DNA from: Accumulibacter phosphatis | Lineage (GTDB): Bacteria > Pseudomonadota > Gammaproteobacteria > Burkholderiales > Rhodocyclaceae | DNA: 64,000 nucleotides | NCBI RefSeq assembly: GCF_000024165.1 | Contig: NC_013194.1 | Span: 1,550,001-1,614,000, forward strand | Reading direction: 5' to 3' | Shown: positions 51,233 to 61,124 of the stretch, one piece after another | Position numbering within the stretch: the stretch's first letter is position 1 | How the letters are laid out: every line of letters starts with the position of its first letter | Translations under genes and position numbers: made by a program | Notes under the pieces: model-generated | The model's database searches: none | What the model saw: only the letters and a program-made list of their open reading frames with translations | Told to the model about the DNA's origin: nothing

Positions 51233-52414
51233 TTGGCTAACGAGGCATGGCCCGCTGATCTGGGCCCGGTGGTCTGTGTTGTCGGCGCGCGGCCGAATTT
51301 CATGAAAATGGCGCCCATCCTGCGCGCTTTTGCCGCCCACTTGCCAGCGATACCGACATTGCTTGTTCATACCGGTCAGCATTACGACCGGGACATGAAC
51401 GATCGCTTGTTCGCTGATTTGCGCCTGCCACATCCCGACCTGAACCTCGAGGTAGGTTCAGCAACTCACGCGGTGCAGACGGCCGAGGTGATGCGCCGCT
51501 TCGAGCCGGTTCTCGACACGCACAAACCCTCCTGCGTTATGGTCGTCGGGGACGTCAATTCGACCTTGGCGTGTGCTCTGGTCTGCGCCAAGAAGGATGT
51601 TCCCGTAGTGCATGTCGAAGCCGGCCTGCGCAGTTACGATCGCGCCATGCCGGAGGAAATCAACCGAGTGCTCACCGACCAGATCGCCGATCGGCTGTAC
51701 ACCACCGAGCGCAGCGCCCACCTCAATCTGATGCGCGAGGGCGTTGCCGAGGAGCGTGTACACTTCGTCGGCAATGTCATGATTGACTCCTTGCTGTCGA
51801 ATCGAGAGCATGCCCATCCCGCAGCGCAGGTGCTGCTGATGGCCGGCGTCGCCCCGGAGGTTCTCGACGAGCCCTGCGGCTACGGGGTGGTGACGCTGCA
51901 TCGTCCATCCAATGTCGATCGACTGGACCGGCTCGAGCCGCTGCTGTCCGTTCTTCGCGAGGTGTCCGAACGGATTCCGCTGGTTTTCGCCCTGCATCCG
52001 CGCACGCGTGCGAACATCGAGCGCTTCGCTCTGCTTGACCTGCTGACCAGCGATCGGATCGTCCTGCTGCCTCCGCAGGGCTATCTGGAAATGCTCGGAC
52101 TGCTGACGGGGGCGAGACTCGTGCTCTCTGATTCCGGCGGCTTGCAGGAAGAAACCACGGCCCTTGGAGTTCCCTGTCTGACGATGCGTGAAAACACGGA
52201 ACGGCCGATCACCGTTGATCAGGGAACCAATACTCTGGTCGGCCGCGATCCGCATGCTATCCGCAAAGGCGTCGACGAGATCCTGAGTGGCGCCGGCAAG
52301 ACGGGTCGGATCCCGGAGTTCTGGGATGGTCGGGCAGCAGAGAGAATCGCCGCTGACCTGTCGCAGTGGCTGCTTGCTCGCCATGCCCAGCGTTGCCAAG
52401 AATTTGACGAGTGA
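51233..52414 (+). CDS. wecB: UDP-N-acetylglucosamine 2-epimerase (non-hydrolysing)
   Basis: The enzyme makes UDP-ManNAc for the exopolysaccharide. It has 393 residues starting at TTG with AAAGGA upstream. Motifs include VVGARPNFMKMAPI, VHTGQHYD, GDVNSTLACAL, VHVEAGLRSYDRAMPEEINR and SDSGGLQEE. It lies inside the exopolysaccharide operon, so it supplies a dedicated sugar donor rather than enterobacterial common antigen. Confidence 0.94.
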   Translation: MANEAWPADLGPVVCVVGARPNFMKMAPILRAFAAHLPAIPTLLVHTGQHYDRDMNDRLFADLRLPHPDLNLEVGSATHAVQTAEVMRRFEPVLDTHKPSCVMVVGDVNSTLACALVCAKKDVPVVHVEAGLRSYDRAMPEEINRVLTDQIADRLYTTERSAHLNLMREGVAEERVHFVGNVMIDSLLSNREHAHPAAQVLLMAGVAPEVLDEPCGYGVVTLHRPSNVDRLDRLEPLLSVLREVSERIPLVFALHPRTRANIERFALLDLLTSDRIVLLPPQGYLEMLGLLTGARLVLSDSGGLQEETTALGVPCLTMRENTERPITVDQGTNTLVGRDPHAIRKGVDEILSGAGKTGRIPEFWDGRAAERIAADLSQWLLARHAQRCQEFDE

Positions 52415-53289
52415 CGCGAGAAATGCCCAGACAGCCGATCACCAATGCACTGACGATCGACGTCGAAGACTACTTCCAGGTCTCCGCGCTTGCTCCCTAT
52501 ATCCCGCGCGATCAATGGGATAGTCGCGAGTGCCGGGTCGAGCGAAATGTCGACCGGATTCTCCAAATGCTCGATGAGCGGCAGACGAGGGCGACGTTCT
52601 TCACGCTTGGCTGGATCGCCGAGCGTTACCCACATCTCGTGCGCCGTATCGTTCACGGCGGTCATGAAGTGGCCAGTCACGGCTACGGCCACGAGCGCGC
52701 GAGCGATCTGAATGCTGCGGATTTCTCCGCTGACGTCGGGCGCGCGAAGAAAATGCTCGAAGACATCTCCGGCCATGAAGTCAAGGGCTACCGGGCACCG
52801 AGTTTCTCGATCGGTGCGGGCAATCTGTGGGCCTTCGATTGCCTGGAGCGAGCGGGTTATCGCTACAGTTCGAGCATTTACCCCATCCGCCATGATCACT
52901 ACGGCATGCCGGACGCACCGCGTTTCGCGCACCGGGTGCGCTCCGGCCTGCTCGAACTGCCGGTGACCACGGCTCGCTTCTTCAACCGCAACTGGCCGGC
53001 CAGCGGTGGCGGCTACTTCCGGCTGCTGCCGTATCCACTGTCGCGGTGGCTGCTGCAAAAAGTCAATGAACTGGATCGGCAGGCGGCGATCTTCTATTTC
53101 CATCCCTGGGAGATCGACGCCGGACAGCCGCGGATTCCCGGCATCAGTGCCAAGACGCGCTTTCGCCATTACGTCAACCTGCAGCACACCGAAGGCCGAC
53201 TCCGGCGATTGCTCGCGGACTTCAAGTGGGGCCGAATGGACGAAGTGTTTCTTGTTGATCATGCCCAGGTGCCGGTGGGGAGCGTATGA
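52411..53289 (+). CDS. XrtA-system polysaccharide deacetylase (NodB + DUF3473)
   Basis: This is a 292-residue cytoplasmic-looking NodB-type deacetylase. The N-terminal TIDVEDYFQVSA carries the catalytic and metal Asp, ATFFTLGWIAERYP follows, the metal histidines are in GHEVASHGYGHER, and YRAPSFSIG follows. The C-terminal DUF3473 region has PASGGGYFRLLPYPL and FYFHPWEID. It is coupled to wecB (GTGA overlap) and to the FemAB-like gene (ATGA overlap). An ATG at 52423 is a possible alternative start. Confidence 0.92.
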   Translation: MTREMPRQPITNALTIDVEDYFQVSALAPYIPRDQWDSRECRVERNVDRILQMLDERQTRATFFTLGWIAERYPHLVRRIVHGGHEVASHGYGHERASDLNAADFSADVGRAKKMLEDISGHEVKGYRAPSFSIGAGNLWAFDCLERAGYRYSSSIYPIRHDHYGMPDAPRFAHRVRSGLLELPVTTARFFNRNWPASGGGYFRLLPYPLSRWLLQKVNELDRQAAIFYFHPWEIDAGQPRIPGISAKTRFRHYVNLQHTEGRLRRLLADFKWGRMDEVFLVDHAQVPVGSV

Positions 53290-54371
53290 GAACGACCGGC
53301 GAAGATGCTGTCGGGCTGACGGCGGCGAGTGCGCCACTGGCCATCCGCCACCTGAGTTCTGACGACCGCGTTGCGGTGGCACGTTGGGATGCTTTTGTTG
53401 ACGCGTGCCCGGAAGCCAGCTTCTTCCACAAGGCCGGATGGCAGAGGATTGTCAGCGAGGTCTTTCGTCATCGCACCTACTTCCTCTATGCGGAGCGCGC
53501 CGGCCTTATCGAGGGTGTTCTGCCGCTGGCGCAAGTGAAGAGTCTCCTGTTCGGAAACTCGCTGACCTCGTTGCCGTTCGCCGTCTATGGCGGCGTGGCA
53601 GCAGCCAGCGCGGCGGCGGTGGAGGCGCTGGAACGGGAGGCGCAGGCCCTCGCCAGGCAACTGGGAGTCGCCCACCTGGAGCTGCGCAACGTCCGGCGAC
53701 GCCACGCCGAGTGGCCGCTACAGGATCTCTATGTCAGGTTTCGCAAAGACCTTGCACCGGATGTCGAAGCCAACATGCAGGCGATTCCGCGGAAGCAACG
53801 TGCGATGGTCCGCAAGGGCATCAAGAACGGCTTGAGCAGCGAGATCGATAGTGATTGCCGGCGCTTCTTCGCCCTCTATGCCGACAACGTTCATCGCCAC
53901 GGAACGCCTGCCTTTTCCAGACGCTACTTCGAGGCGCTGCAGCAGGTGTTCGGCGCCGATTGCGAGATCCTTACCGTCGTCGAGGGAAGCGGGCGTCCGT
54001 TGAGCAGCGTCCTCAGCTTCTATTTTCGCGACGAAGTCCTGCCCTATTACGCAGGCGACGAAATCTCGGCCCGTGAACTCGCGGCAAACGATTTCAAGTA
54101 CTGGGAGCTGATGCGCCGTTCCTGCGAGCGCGGGCTGAAGGTTTTCGATTATGGCCGCAGCAAGCAGGGCACCGGTTCCTATGCCTTCAAGAAGAACTGG
54201 GGCTTCGAGCCGCAGCCCCTGTTCTACGAGTACTGCCTTTACCGGCGCGATTCCGTGCCGCAGAACAATCCGGCGAACGCCAAGTACCGTCTGCTGATCG
54301 ACACCTGGCGGAGGCTGCCGGTCGGACTGGCCAATTGGCTCGGGCCCTTCATCGTACGCAATCTGGCCTGA
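53286..54371 (+). CDS. XrtA-system FemAB-like GNAT acyltransferase
   Basis: This 361-residue protein is of the FemAB/GNAT_6 type: SFFHKAGWQRIVSEVFRHRT near the N-terminus, then IPRKQRAMVRKGIKNGL and the C-terminal GNAT core VLSFYFRDEVLPYYAGDE followed by FDYGRSKQGTGSYAFKKNWG. FemAB relatives transfer amino acids from tRNA to a sugar-linked amine. In exosortase A loci the role is unproven, but acylating an amino sugar freed by the preceding deacetylase is attractive (inference). Confidence 0.9.
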   Translation: MRTTGEDAVGLTAASAPLAIRHLSSDDRVAVARWDAFVDACPEASFFHKAGWQRIVSEVFRHRTYFLYAERAGLIEGVLPLAQVKSLLFGNSLTSLPFAVYGGVAAASAAAVEALEREAQALARQLGVAHLELRNVRRRHAEWPLQDLYVRFRKDLAPDVEANMQAIPRKQRAMVRKGIKNGLSSEIDSDCRRFFALYADNVHRHGTPAFSRRYFEALQQVFGADCEILTVVEGSGRPLSSVLSFYFRDEVLPYYAGDEISARELAANDFKYWELMRRSCERGLKVFDYGRSKQGTGSYAFKKNWGFEPQPLFYEYCLYRRDSVPQNNPANAKYRLLIDTWRRLPVGLANWLGPFIVRNLA

Positions 54372-54453
54372 CCCCGGCGGTGGTAGTTTGTTGCCACGGT
54401 GATCGTGCCGAATCGATGACCTCCGATTGCACTTCCCTGCTGAAAGCGACACC

Positions 54454-56001
54454 ATGAATACGTCAGCACCGAGACCGACATCGTCTGCCACGCATCCGGG
54501 GTGGCGAGTGGCTTTGCCGGCCCTGGTATGCACCTTGGTACTGATCCTGGTGCTTTGTCGTGAAACCGTCCTGGCGATGGCCGCTATCTGGCTGCGTTCG
54601 GACACCTATGCGCACGGCTTCATTGTCCCGCCGATTGCCTTGTGGCTGATCTGGCGGAAACGTTCCAGCATCGCCGTCCTGGCGCCCGGACACAGCTATC
54701 TGGCGGTCGCCCTGTTTGCCGGTGCCGGCTGCGCCTGGCTTCTCGGCGAGCTCTCGGCAGCCAATGTAGTCTCGCAGTTCGCCCTGACCTTCATGCTGGT
54801 TCTGGCGGTGCCTGCGGTGCTCGGCTGGGAGGTTGCGCGAGCGGTCACCTTTCCGCTGCTCTTCCTGTTCTTTGCCGTTCCCTTCGGCGACTTTGCAATG
54901 CCCAAGCTGATGGACTGGACGGCGCAGGTCACCATCCTCGGCTTGCGGCTTTCCGGCATACCCGTGCACGCCGAAGGCCTGCGCTTCGTGATTCCCACTG
55001 GCAGCTGGTCGGTGGTCGAGGCGTGCAGTGGTGTTCGTTATCTCATCGCTTCGGTAACGGTCGGAACCCTCTTTGCCTATCTCACCTATCACTCGGCGCG
55101 CCGGCGAGCGATCTTCATCTGTGTTTCCGTCGCTGTGCCGATCGTCGCCAACTGGGCGCGCGCCTACATGATCGTCATGCTCGGTCACCTGTCGGGGAAC
55201 AAGCTGGCCGTCGGCGTTGACCATCTGGTCTATGGCTGGGTCTTCTTCGGCATCGTGATCATGGCGATGTTCTGGATTGGTGCGCGCTGGCGCGAGGACG
55301 AACTGCCGGCAGCGGCGCCAACACCGCAGCCGACGACTGGGGTCGCGGCCCGGTCGTACTCCCTGGGTGCGGCGGTGGCGACGGTCCTCGTGGCGGCCGT
55401 CTGGCCGCTGGCCCAGTGGCAGCTCGAGCATCATGTGGCTCCGCCCGTCAGCCAGCTTGCCCCGCTCGGACCGATCCACGGCTGGCAGACAGTCCCCGGC
55501 GGCAACGATGATTGGCGGCCAAAGTTCGAGAACCCGGCGGCCAGTCGCCAGGAAGCCTTTGAGCGCGATGGGCGTGTGGTCGGAGTGTTTCTTGCCTATT
55601 ACCGCAACCAGGATCAGCAGCACAAACTGGTCAGTTCGGCGAACGTTCTGGTCAGCAACGACGACCCCGTGTGGACAAGAACGGCTGCTGGGACGCGCGA
55701 CCTCGAGTTCAACCAGCAGGTAGTCAGGATACGCGAGGCCGAGTTGCGTGCGCTTGATGGTGGGCGGCTGGTCGTCTGGCAGTGGTACTGGGTCAACGGA
55801 CAGTGGACGTCCAGCGACTTCGTGGCCAAGGTGTACACAGCGCTGTCGCGGTTGACGGGCAAGGGCGACGATTCGGCAGTGATCATTCTCCACATAGCGC
55901 AGAACCAAGCGCGGGAAGGGGGGGCCGTGCTCGAGGACTTTGTCCGTGCGGCGGGGCCGGCGATCGACACTTCACTGCGGCAGACGATGGCGGGCCGATG
56001 A
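54454..56001 (+). CDS. xrtA: Exosortase A with fused EpsI domain
   Basis: This integral-membrane cysteine protease/transpeptidase recognises PEP-CTERM tails. It has 515 residues and about eight membrane segments. The proposed catalytic residues are Cys191 in VEACSGVRYL, Arg236 in NWARAYMIV and His257 in GVDHLVYGWVFFG. After residue about 310 a periplasmic EpsI domain follows (VGVFLAYYRNQDQQHKLVSS). The ATG at 54454 has GAAAG-type sequence upstream; a TTG at 54427 is a less likely start. The same operon supplies the polysaccharide machinery. Confidence 0.94.
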   Translation: MNTSAPRPTSSATHPGWRVALPALVCTLVLILVLCRETVLAMAAIWLRSDTYAHGFIVPPIALWLIWRKRSSIAVLAPGHSYLAVALFAGAGCAWLLGELSAANVVSQFALTFMLVLAVPAVLGWEVARAVTFPLLFLFFAVPFGDFAMPKLMDWTAQVTILGLRLSGIPVHAEGLRFVIPTGSWSVVEACSGVRYLIASVTVGTLFAYLTYHSARRRAIFICVSVAVPIVANWARAYMIVMLGHLSGNKLAVGVDHLVYGWVFFGIVIMAMFWIGARWREDELPAAAPTPQPTTGVAARSYSLGAAVATVLVAAVWPLAQWQLEHHVAPPVSQLAPLGPIHGWQTVPGGNDDWRPKFENPAASRQEAFERDGRVVGVFLAYYRNQDQQHKLVSSANVLVSNDDPVWTRTAAGTRDLEFNQQVVRIREAELRALDGGRLVVWQWYWVNGQWTSSDFVAKVYTALSRLTGKGDDSAVIILHIAQNQAREGGAVLEDFVRAAGPAIDTSLRQTMAGR

Positions 56002-56317
56002 CTGGGGAGGTGATTCGCTCTGGCAGGTCGTTAGCTGCGAACGGCGGTTCTGGTCCTGGCAGCGCCGAGGCCTCGCCAGCGAGGTGGATCCATTCGAAGA
56101 CGCTCGTTCGTGACGAATGACATGGCACAGGCGCGCCGTGTAGTGGATGATTCTCTTGCCGGGCGGTTGTCAGTCTTTGTCTCTCCGACACTGCTGCCCT
56201 CTCGGGGAGCCGTTGGCGCTTCGCGACCTCGATTCCCGGGCTTGTCCCTGAGGAATGTGCTCGTCGAGGAGCCGGGTTCTCACCGTGCCAAGGAATGCAG
56301 CGGAGGCAGTACCTGCG
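56002..56317. other. 316-base gap in the exopolysaccharide operon
   Basis: No gene with coding character was seen. It is the longest gap inside the operon and could hold an internal promoter; GGAGG at 56302-56306 is the probable ribosome site of the next gene, with a long spacing of 11 bases. Confidence 0.45.
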
Positions 56318-57904
56318 ATGAATAGAAGGATAGTTGTCTTTACTGGCAACTTGGCTTTTTCTGTGCGGAAAGGCATTGTCGAGATTGACCGGTCGATCCC
56401 GGGCCTGTCGTGGCTCGTAGTCTTGCACTCGCCACGCAGGACGCCTGCTCAGCTATTGCGTAACCAGTGGCGAAACATGCGCCGCAACGGCTGGCGCTGG
56501 ATTCCATACCAGTTGGCTGATCTGTGGCAACGGGTCTTTACGCCTTCTACGCACGCGGGCGAGAGTTGCGGCCCGGGTGCCGAATTCTCGATGGCGGCCT
56601 TGGCAGCCCGTCCCAACCTGCGTGTGCTCAAGGTTGTGGACATTCACGCGAGGGAAACGATTGACGACGTGCGTGCCTTCCAGCCGCACGTCGGCCTGTC
56701 GCTTGCCGCCCCGATTCTTCGGCGCGAGCTCTTCGCCATTCCGGCCGTGGGTACAGTCAACTTGCACAAGGGCAAGGTGCCGGACTACCGGGGGATGCCG
56801 CCTGCATTCTGGGAACTGTGGAATGACGAAGAGTCAGTCGGGTGCACGGTGCATTGGGTGGACGACCGGCTCGATACGGGCGAGGTGGCGGCCGAGACGG
56901 TTGTCGAGCGCGAGAAGTACTCGACCTTCCGAGGGTTGCAGTTACGTCTCGATGAGATCGGGGTCGAACTGATGCGGCACGTAATCGGCGAGATCTTCAA
57001 GGGAATGCGTCCCGCGACACCACAGCGCCCAGGTGGCCGGACTTATCGCAAGCCCACGTTGGCGCAGATGGCCGCCTTGAACGACAAGCTTCTCGCGCTG
57101 CAGCCGGAGCGCGCGGCGCTTGCTAGGCGTGTTGCGAAGTCGGTACTGAGTATTGGCTCCCGCCTGATCTGGCGCGCCGGGGTGCACGCACTCGTGGGAC
57201 CAAGAATCACCGTGCTGCTGTACCATCGGGTCAGCGATGCCGTCCGCGATAACCTTACCGTCGGAACTGAACAATTCGAGCGGCAGATGGCCCTGTTGCG
57301 GCGGCATTGCCGTGTGCTTTCGATCGAAGAGGTGCTCGCTTCCCAGACCATTGAACGATCGTCAAGACCCCTTGTCTGCGTGACCTTCGACGATGGCTAC
57401 CTCGACAACTACATCAACGCCGTACCCAGCCTCCTGCGGCACGAAATACCTGCTGCCTTTTTCGTGTCGACCGGCATCGTCAACAGCAACAATCGCTTCC
57501 CTCACGACATACGTCGCGGCAATCCGGTCATTCCGATGATGCAGTGGGAGCATCTGAGAGAGATGCATTCCGCGGGGTTTACCATCGGCTCGCATACGGT
57601 CAATCACATCGACTGCGCGTTGGAGCCCGTGGATGTGGTCAGCGATGAACTCGATCGGTCGCTGGCTGATCTGCGGCGTGAATTGGGGGTGAAGGAGTGC
57701 ATTTTTGCGTATCCCTACGGCGGCAAGCAGCACATGACCCCGGAGCGTCTCGAGATGGTCAAGCGCGCAGGCTATTCGGGCTGCCTTGCCGCGTATGGAG
57801 GGACCAACCTTCGTGGTGTGGAGCGATTCAATGTCCTCCGCCGCGGTATCAACTGGGCATTCTCGGACCAGGCGTTTCTGTTCGAGTGCGTTGGACTCGT
57901 ATGA
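56318..57904 (+). CDS. Formyltransferase-polysaccharide deacetylase fusion
   Basis: This is a 528-residue bifunctional protein. The N-terminal half (to about residue 270) is a Fmt-type formyltransferase with the Asn-x-His motif VNLHKGKVPDYRGMPPAFW (residues 148-150) and Asp186 in RLDTGEV. The C-terminal half (from about 290) is a NodB-type deacetylase with VTFDDGYLDNY (Asp358-Asp359), GSHTVNH and FAYPYGGK. This would remove an acetyl group and place a formyl group on an amino sugar. Its stop overlaps the next start (ATGA). Confidence 0.86.
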   Translation: MNRRIVVFTGNLAFSVRKGIVEIDRSIPGLSWLVVLHSPRRTPAQLLRNQWRNMRRNGWRWIPYQLADLWQRVFTPSTHAGESCGPGAEFSMAALAARPNLRVLKVVDIHARETIDDVRAFQPHVGLSLAAPILRRELFAIPAVGTVNLHKGKVPDYRGMPPAFWELWNDEESVGCTVHWVDDRLDTGEVAAETVVEREKYSTFRGLQLRLDEIGVELMRHVIGEIFKGMRPATPQRPGGRTYRKPTLAQMAALNDKLLALQPERAALARRVAKSVLSIGSRLIWRAGVHALVGPRITVLLYHRVSDAVRDNLTVGTEQFERQMALLRRHCRVLSIEEVLASQTIERSSRPLVCVTFDDGYLDNYINAVPSLLRHEIPAAFFVSTGIVNSNNRFPHDIRRGNPVIPMMQWEHLREMHSAGFTIGSHTVNHIDCALEPVDVVSDELDRSLADLRRELGVKECIFAYPYGGKQHMTPERLEMVKRAGYSGCLAAYGGTNLRGVERFNVLRRGINWAFSDQAFLFECVGLV

Positions 57905-59061
57905 GTCACGAGGTCCGACCCCTTATCCTGCATGTCATCCATCACTTGGTTACGGGAGGAATGGAGAACGGCTTGGTCAACCTAATCAACCATCTGCCAG
58001 AATCACGCTTCCGGCACGCGGTGGCGTGCGTCGAGGATTTTTCGGATTTCCGCCTGCGCTTGACTCGCGCAGATACGCCGGTCGTGGCCTTTCACCGCTC
58101 GCGCACCGGGATCTGGCGGCTCAGGCAAGGGCTTTACCGCCTGTGCCGTCAGATGAAGCCAACCATTGTGCATTCGCGCAACCAGTCCGGTTTAGATGCC
58201 CTGTTGCCGGCCCGACTTGCCGGGGTCCCACACTGTATCCACGGCGAGCACGGCTGGGATGTCAGCGACCTCAACGGACAAAGGATCAAGCCGGCCGTGC
58301 TTCGGCGGCTGCACTCGCCGCTGGTCGACCGCTACATCACGGTGTCGAGCGATTTGAGGAACTATCTGGTGCAACGGGTACGCATTCCCTCGGCACGGGT
58401 GACCAGGATCGTGAATGGTGTCGATACGGTGCGTTTCTCGCCGCCATCGATGCGCTCGCACGAGTTCTTTCCGGACGGATTCCTCGCCCCGGATTCGATC
58501 GTTGTCGCTACCGTCGGTCGGATACAGGCAGTAAAGGATCAGGAAACGTTAGTCCGGGCGTTTGCAGCCTTGGTGCATAACGGTGGCGAAGTGGCGACGA
58601 CGACCAGACTGGTGATAGTCGGCGATGGGCCCTTGCGAGGTGCGCTGATGCAGCTTGCCGACGCACTGGGCATAGCCGCGCTGACGTGGTTTCCAGGAAA
58701 CGTCAGTCACGTCGACGCGCTTCTACGCGCCTTTGATATCTTTGTCCTGCCTTCGCTGGCCGAGGGGATCTCGAACACACTCCTGGAGGCCATGGCCACG
58801 GGCCTGCCATTGGTGGCAACTGCGACCGGCGGCAACGTCGAACTGGTTTCCGAGGGTGTCAACGGCCGGTTGTTTGTGCCGGGTGACGTTGCAGCACTGA
58901 CCCGGTTGTTGACCGAGTATATCGGCGACCGGGCACTGCTGCGGATGCACGGCGAGAACGCGCGGGAACTGGCTGTCCGACACTTCAGCCTGGCGACGAT
59001 GCTGGCCGCTTACCAAGCCGTGTATGAGGAATTCTGCGATCAGCTATCGGCGGCTGGGTAG
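57901..59061 (+). CDS. XrtA-system family 1/4 glycosyltransferase
   Basis: This is a 386-residue GT-B glycosyltransferase: the N-terminal MSHEVRPLILHVIHHLVTGG followed by MENGLVNLI, the mid motif TVGRIQAVKDQETLVRAF, and the donor-site signature LPSLAEGISNTLLEAMATGLP. It belongs to the sugar-transferase type that accompanies exosortase A loci. The ATG overlaps the previous stop (ATGA). It acts in the cytoplasm during repeat-unit assembly; donor and acceptor are unknown. Confidence 0.91.
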   Translation: MSHEVRPLILHVIHHLVTGGMENGLVNLINHLPESRFRHAVACVEDFSDFRLRLTRADTPVVAFHRSRTGIWRLRQGLYRLCRQMKPTIVHSRNQSGLDALLPARLAGVPHCIHGEHGWDVSDLNGQRIKPAVLRRLHSPLVDRYITVSSDLRNYLVQRVRIPSARVTRIVNGVDTVRFSPPSMRSHEFFPDGFLAPDSIVVATVGRIQAVKDQETLVRAFAALVHNGGEVATTTRLVIVGDGPLRGALMQLADALGIAALTWFPGNVSHVDALLRAFDIFVLPSLAEGISNTLLEAMATGLPLVATATGGNVELVSEGVNGRLFVPGDVAALTRLLTEYIGDRALLRMHGENARELAVRHFSLATMLAAYQAVYEEFCDQLSAAG

Positions 59062-59183
59062 TGCGCAGTCACCCTGGCTCGGTCAATGCCACGCTTGGGT
59101 TTGACCATCGCCAACATTCGGGCGGCTGATGTTTCCATCTAGTCGTCGACTTTCAACAGACTACAAGAAGACGGGCAGCAACC

Positions 59184-61124
59184 ATGTGCGGCATTACCGG
59201 AATTTTCGACACTCGTGGCCGACGTGAGATAGATCGTGCAGTGCTCACGCGCATGAACGAATCGCAGCACCATCGTGGCCCCGATGAAGGCGGTCTTCAT
59301 CTGGAAGCAGGTGTCGGCCTGGGGCACCGAAGGCTGTCAATCATCGACCTGTCGACTGGCCAGCAGCCGCTCTACAACGAGGATCAGACCGTCTGCGTGG
59401 TTTTCAACGGCGAGATCTACAACTATCAGGAACTGATTCCCGAGTTGCAGGCGCTCGGCCACATCTTTCATACCCGCAGTGACACGGAGGTCATCGTGCA
59501 CGCCTGGGAGGCCTGGGGTGAGGCATGCGTTCGCCGTTTTCGCGGCATGTTCGCCTTTGCCCTCTGGGACCGCAACCGCGACACGCTGTTTCTCGCGCGT
59601 GATCGGCTTGCCGTCAAGCCGCTCTACTACGCCCTCCTGGCCGATGGTTTCTTCGTCTTTGGCTCGGAACTCAAGTCTCTGCTCGCCCACGGTGGGCTGG
59701 TGCGCGACATTGATCCGCTGGCCGTCGAAGAGTACTTTGCTCTGGGTTACGTGGCCGAACCGCGAACGATCTTTCGGCAGGCGAAGAAGCTGCCACCTGC
59801 CCACACGCTGACCCTGCGGCGCGGCGAGCCGGTCGGGGAGCCCAAGGAGTATTGGGACGTTCGCTTCAGTCTGGGCAGTGCGTGCACTGTCGAGGAGGCC
59901 TGTGCTCAACTCAACGACAAGCTGACCGAGTCGATTCGCCTGCGCATGATTTCGGAAGTACCCCTCGGGGCTTTTCTGTCCGGCGGTGTCGACTCGAGTG
60001 CCGTCGTCGCACTGATGGCCGGTCTCTCGGCCGACCCGGTAAACACCTGTTCGATCGCCTTCGACGATCCCGCTTTCAACGAAGCCAGTTTTGCTCAGAA
60101 GGTTGCCGACCGCTATCGTACCAACCATCACTGCGACCTGGTTGCCAGCGATGACTTCGACCTGATCGACACCCTGGCCAGGCTCTACGATGAGCCCTAC
60201 GCCGACAGCTCGGCCATTCCCACCTACCGGGTGTGCCAGTTGGCGCGCAGACACGTGACGGTCGCGCTCTCGGGCGATGGCGGTGACGAGACCTTTGGTG
60301 GCTATCGTCGCTACCGCCTGCACCTGATGGAAGAGCGCATGCGCTCGGCGCTGCCGCAGAGCGTCCGCCGGCGAGTGTTTGGCGTGCTCGGCCGCGTGTA
60401 TCCGAAAGCGGACTGGGCGCCGCGCATTTTCCGCGCCAAGACAACCTTTGAAGGCATGGCACGCACATCGGTGGAAGCTTACTTCCATTCCGTCTCCATC
60501 CTGCGTGGTCCGATGCGCACCGAGCTCTTCAGCCCGCGGTTCCGGAGTGAGATCGCGGGATACAGCGCCGAGGAGGTCTTTCGCTTTCACGCGGGGCGGG
60601 CGGCAACCGACGATCCCTTGGCGCTGATTCAGTATCTCGATCTCAAGACTTACCTGGTAGGCGATATCAATACCAAGGTTGACCGCGCCAGCATGGCGCA
60701 CTCACTGGAGGTGCGCGAGCCCTTGATGGACCACGAACTGGTCGAATGGATGGCGACGCTACCCTCTTCACTCAAGGTGAATGGCCAGGAAGGCAAGTTC
60801 CTGTTGAAGAAGGCGATGGAGCCCAGCCTGTCGAACGACATCCTGTATCGCCCGAAGATGGGCTTCGCCGTACCGCTCGCCCGATGGTTCCGCGGTCCGC
60901 TCAGAGAACGTGTCCGGGAGGCGGTGCTTGGGCCGCGTCTGGCAGCTACGGGGTGGTTCAATCAGGACTATCTGCGACACCTCCTTGATGCGCATCAGTC
61001 GGGTGCGCGCGACTACAGTTCGCCGCTGTGGACCCTCCTGATGTTTGAGGCGTTCCTGCGCAATGTTCTCGATGCGCCGATAAACCAGCCCGCCATCATC
61101 ACCGACTGGCCCGCAGCGAAATGA
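59184..61124 (+). CDS. XrtA-system amidotransferase 1 (asparagine synthase-like)
   Basis: This 646-residue class II glutamine amidotransferase and synthetase has nucleophile Cys2 (MCGITGIFD), the glutaminase loops HHRGPDEGG and VVFNGEIYNYQEL, and the synthetase PP-loop FLSGGVDSSAV followed by ALSGDGGDETFGGYRRY. It probably amidates a uronic acid or other carboxylate of the exopolysaccharide rather than aspartate, as proposed for exosortase-associated members. Its last bases overlap the following glycosyltransferase start (ATGA). Confidence 0.92.
   Translation: MCGITGIFDTRGRREIDRAVLTRMNESQHHRGPDEGGLHLEAGVGLGHRRLSIIDLSTGQQPLYNEDQTVCVVFNGEIYNYQELIPELQALGHIFHTRSDTEVIVHAWEAWGEACVRRFRGMFAFALWDRNRDTLFLARDRLAVKPLYYALLADGFFVFGSELKSLLAHGGLVRDIDPLAVEEYFALGYVAEPRTIFRQAKKLPPAHTLTLRRGEPVGEPKEYWDVRFSLGSACTVEEACAQLNDKLTESIRLRMISEVPLGAFLSGGVDSSAVVALMAGLSADPVNTCSIAFDDPAFNEASFAQKVADRYRTNHHCDLVASDDFDLIDTLARLYDEPYADSSAIPTYRVCQLARRHVTVALSGDGGDETFGGYRRYRLHLMEERMRSALPQSVRRRVFGVLGRVYPKADWAPRIFRAKTTFEGMARTSVEAYFHSVSILRGPMRTELFSPRFRSEIAGYSAEEVFRFHAGRAATDDPLALIQYLDLKTYLVGDINTKVDRASMAHSLEVREPLMDHELVEWMATLPSSLKVNGQEGKFLLKKAMEPSLSNDILYRPKMGFAVPLARWFRGPLRERVREAVLGPRLAATGWFNQDYLRHLLDAHQSGARDYSSPLWTLLMFEAFLRNVLDAPINQPAIITDWPAAK

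Noticed and set aside
56110..56325. 71-codon frame between exosortase and the fusion gene
   Set aside because: No ribosome site and no recognisable pattern; it covers the leader of the next gene.
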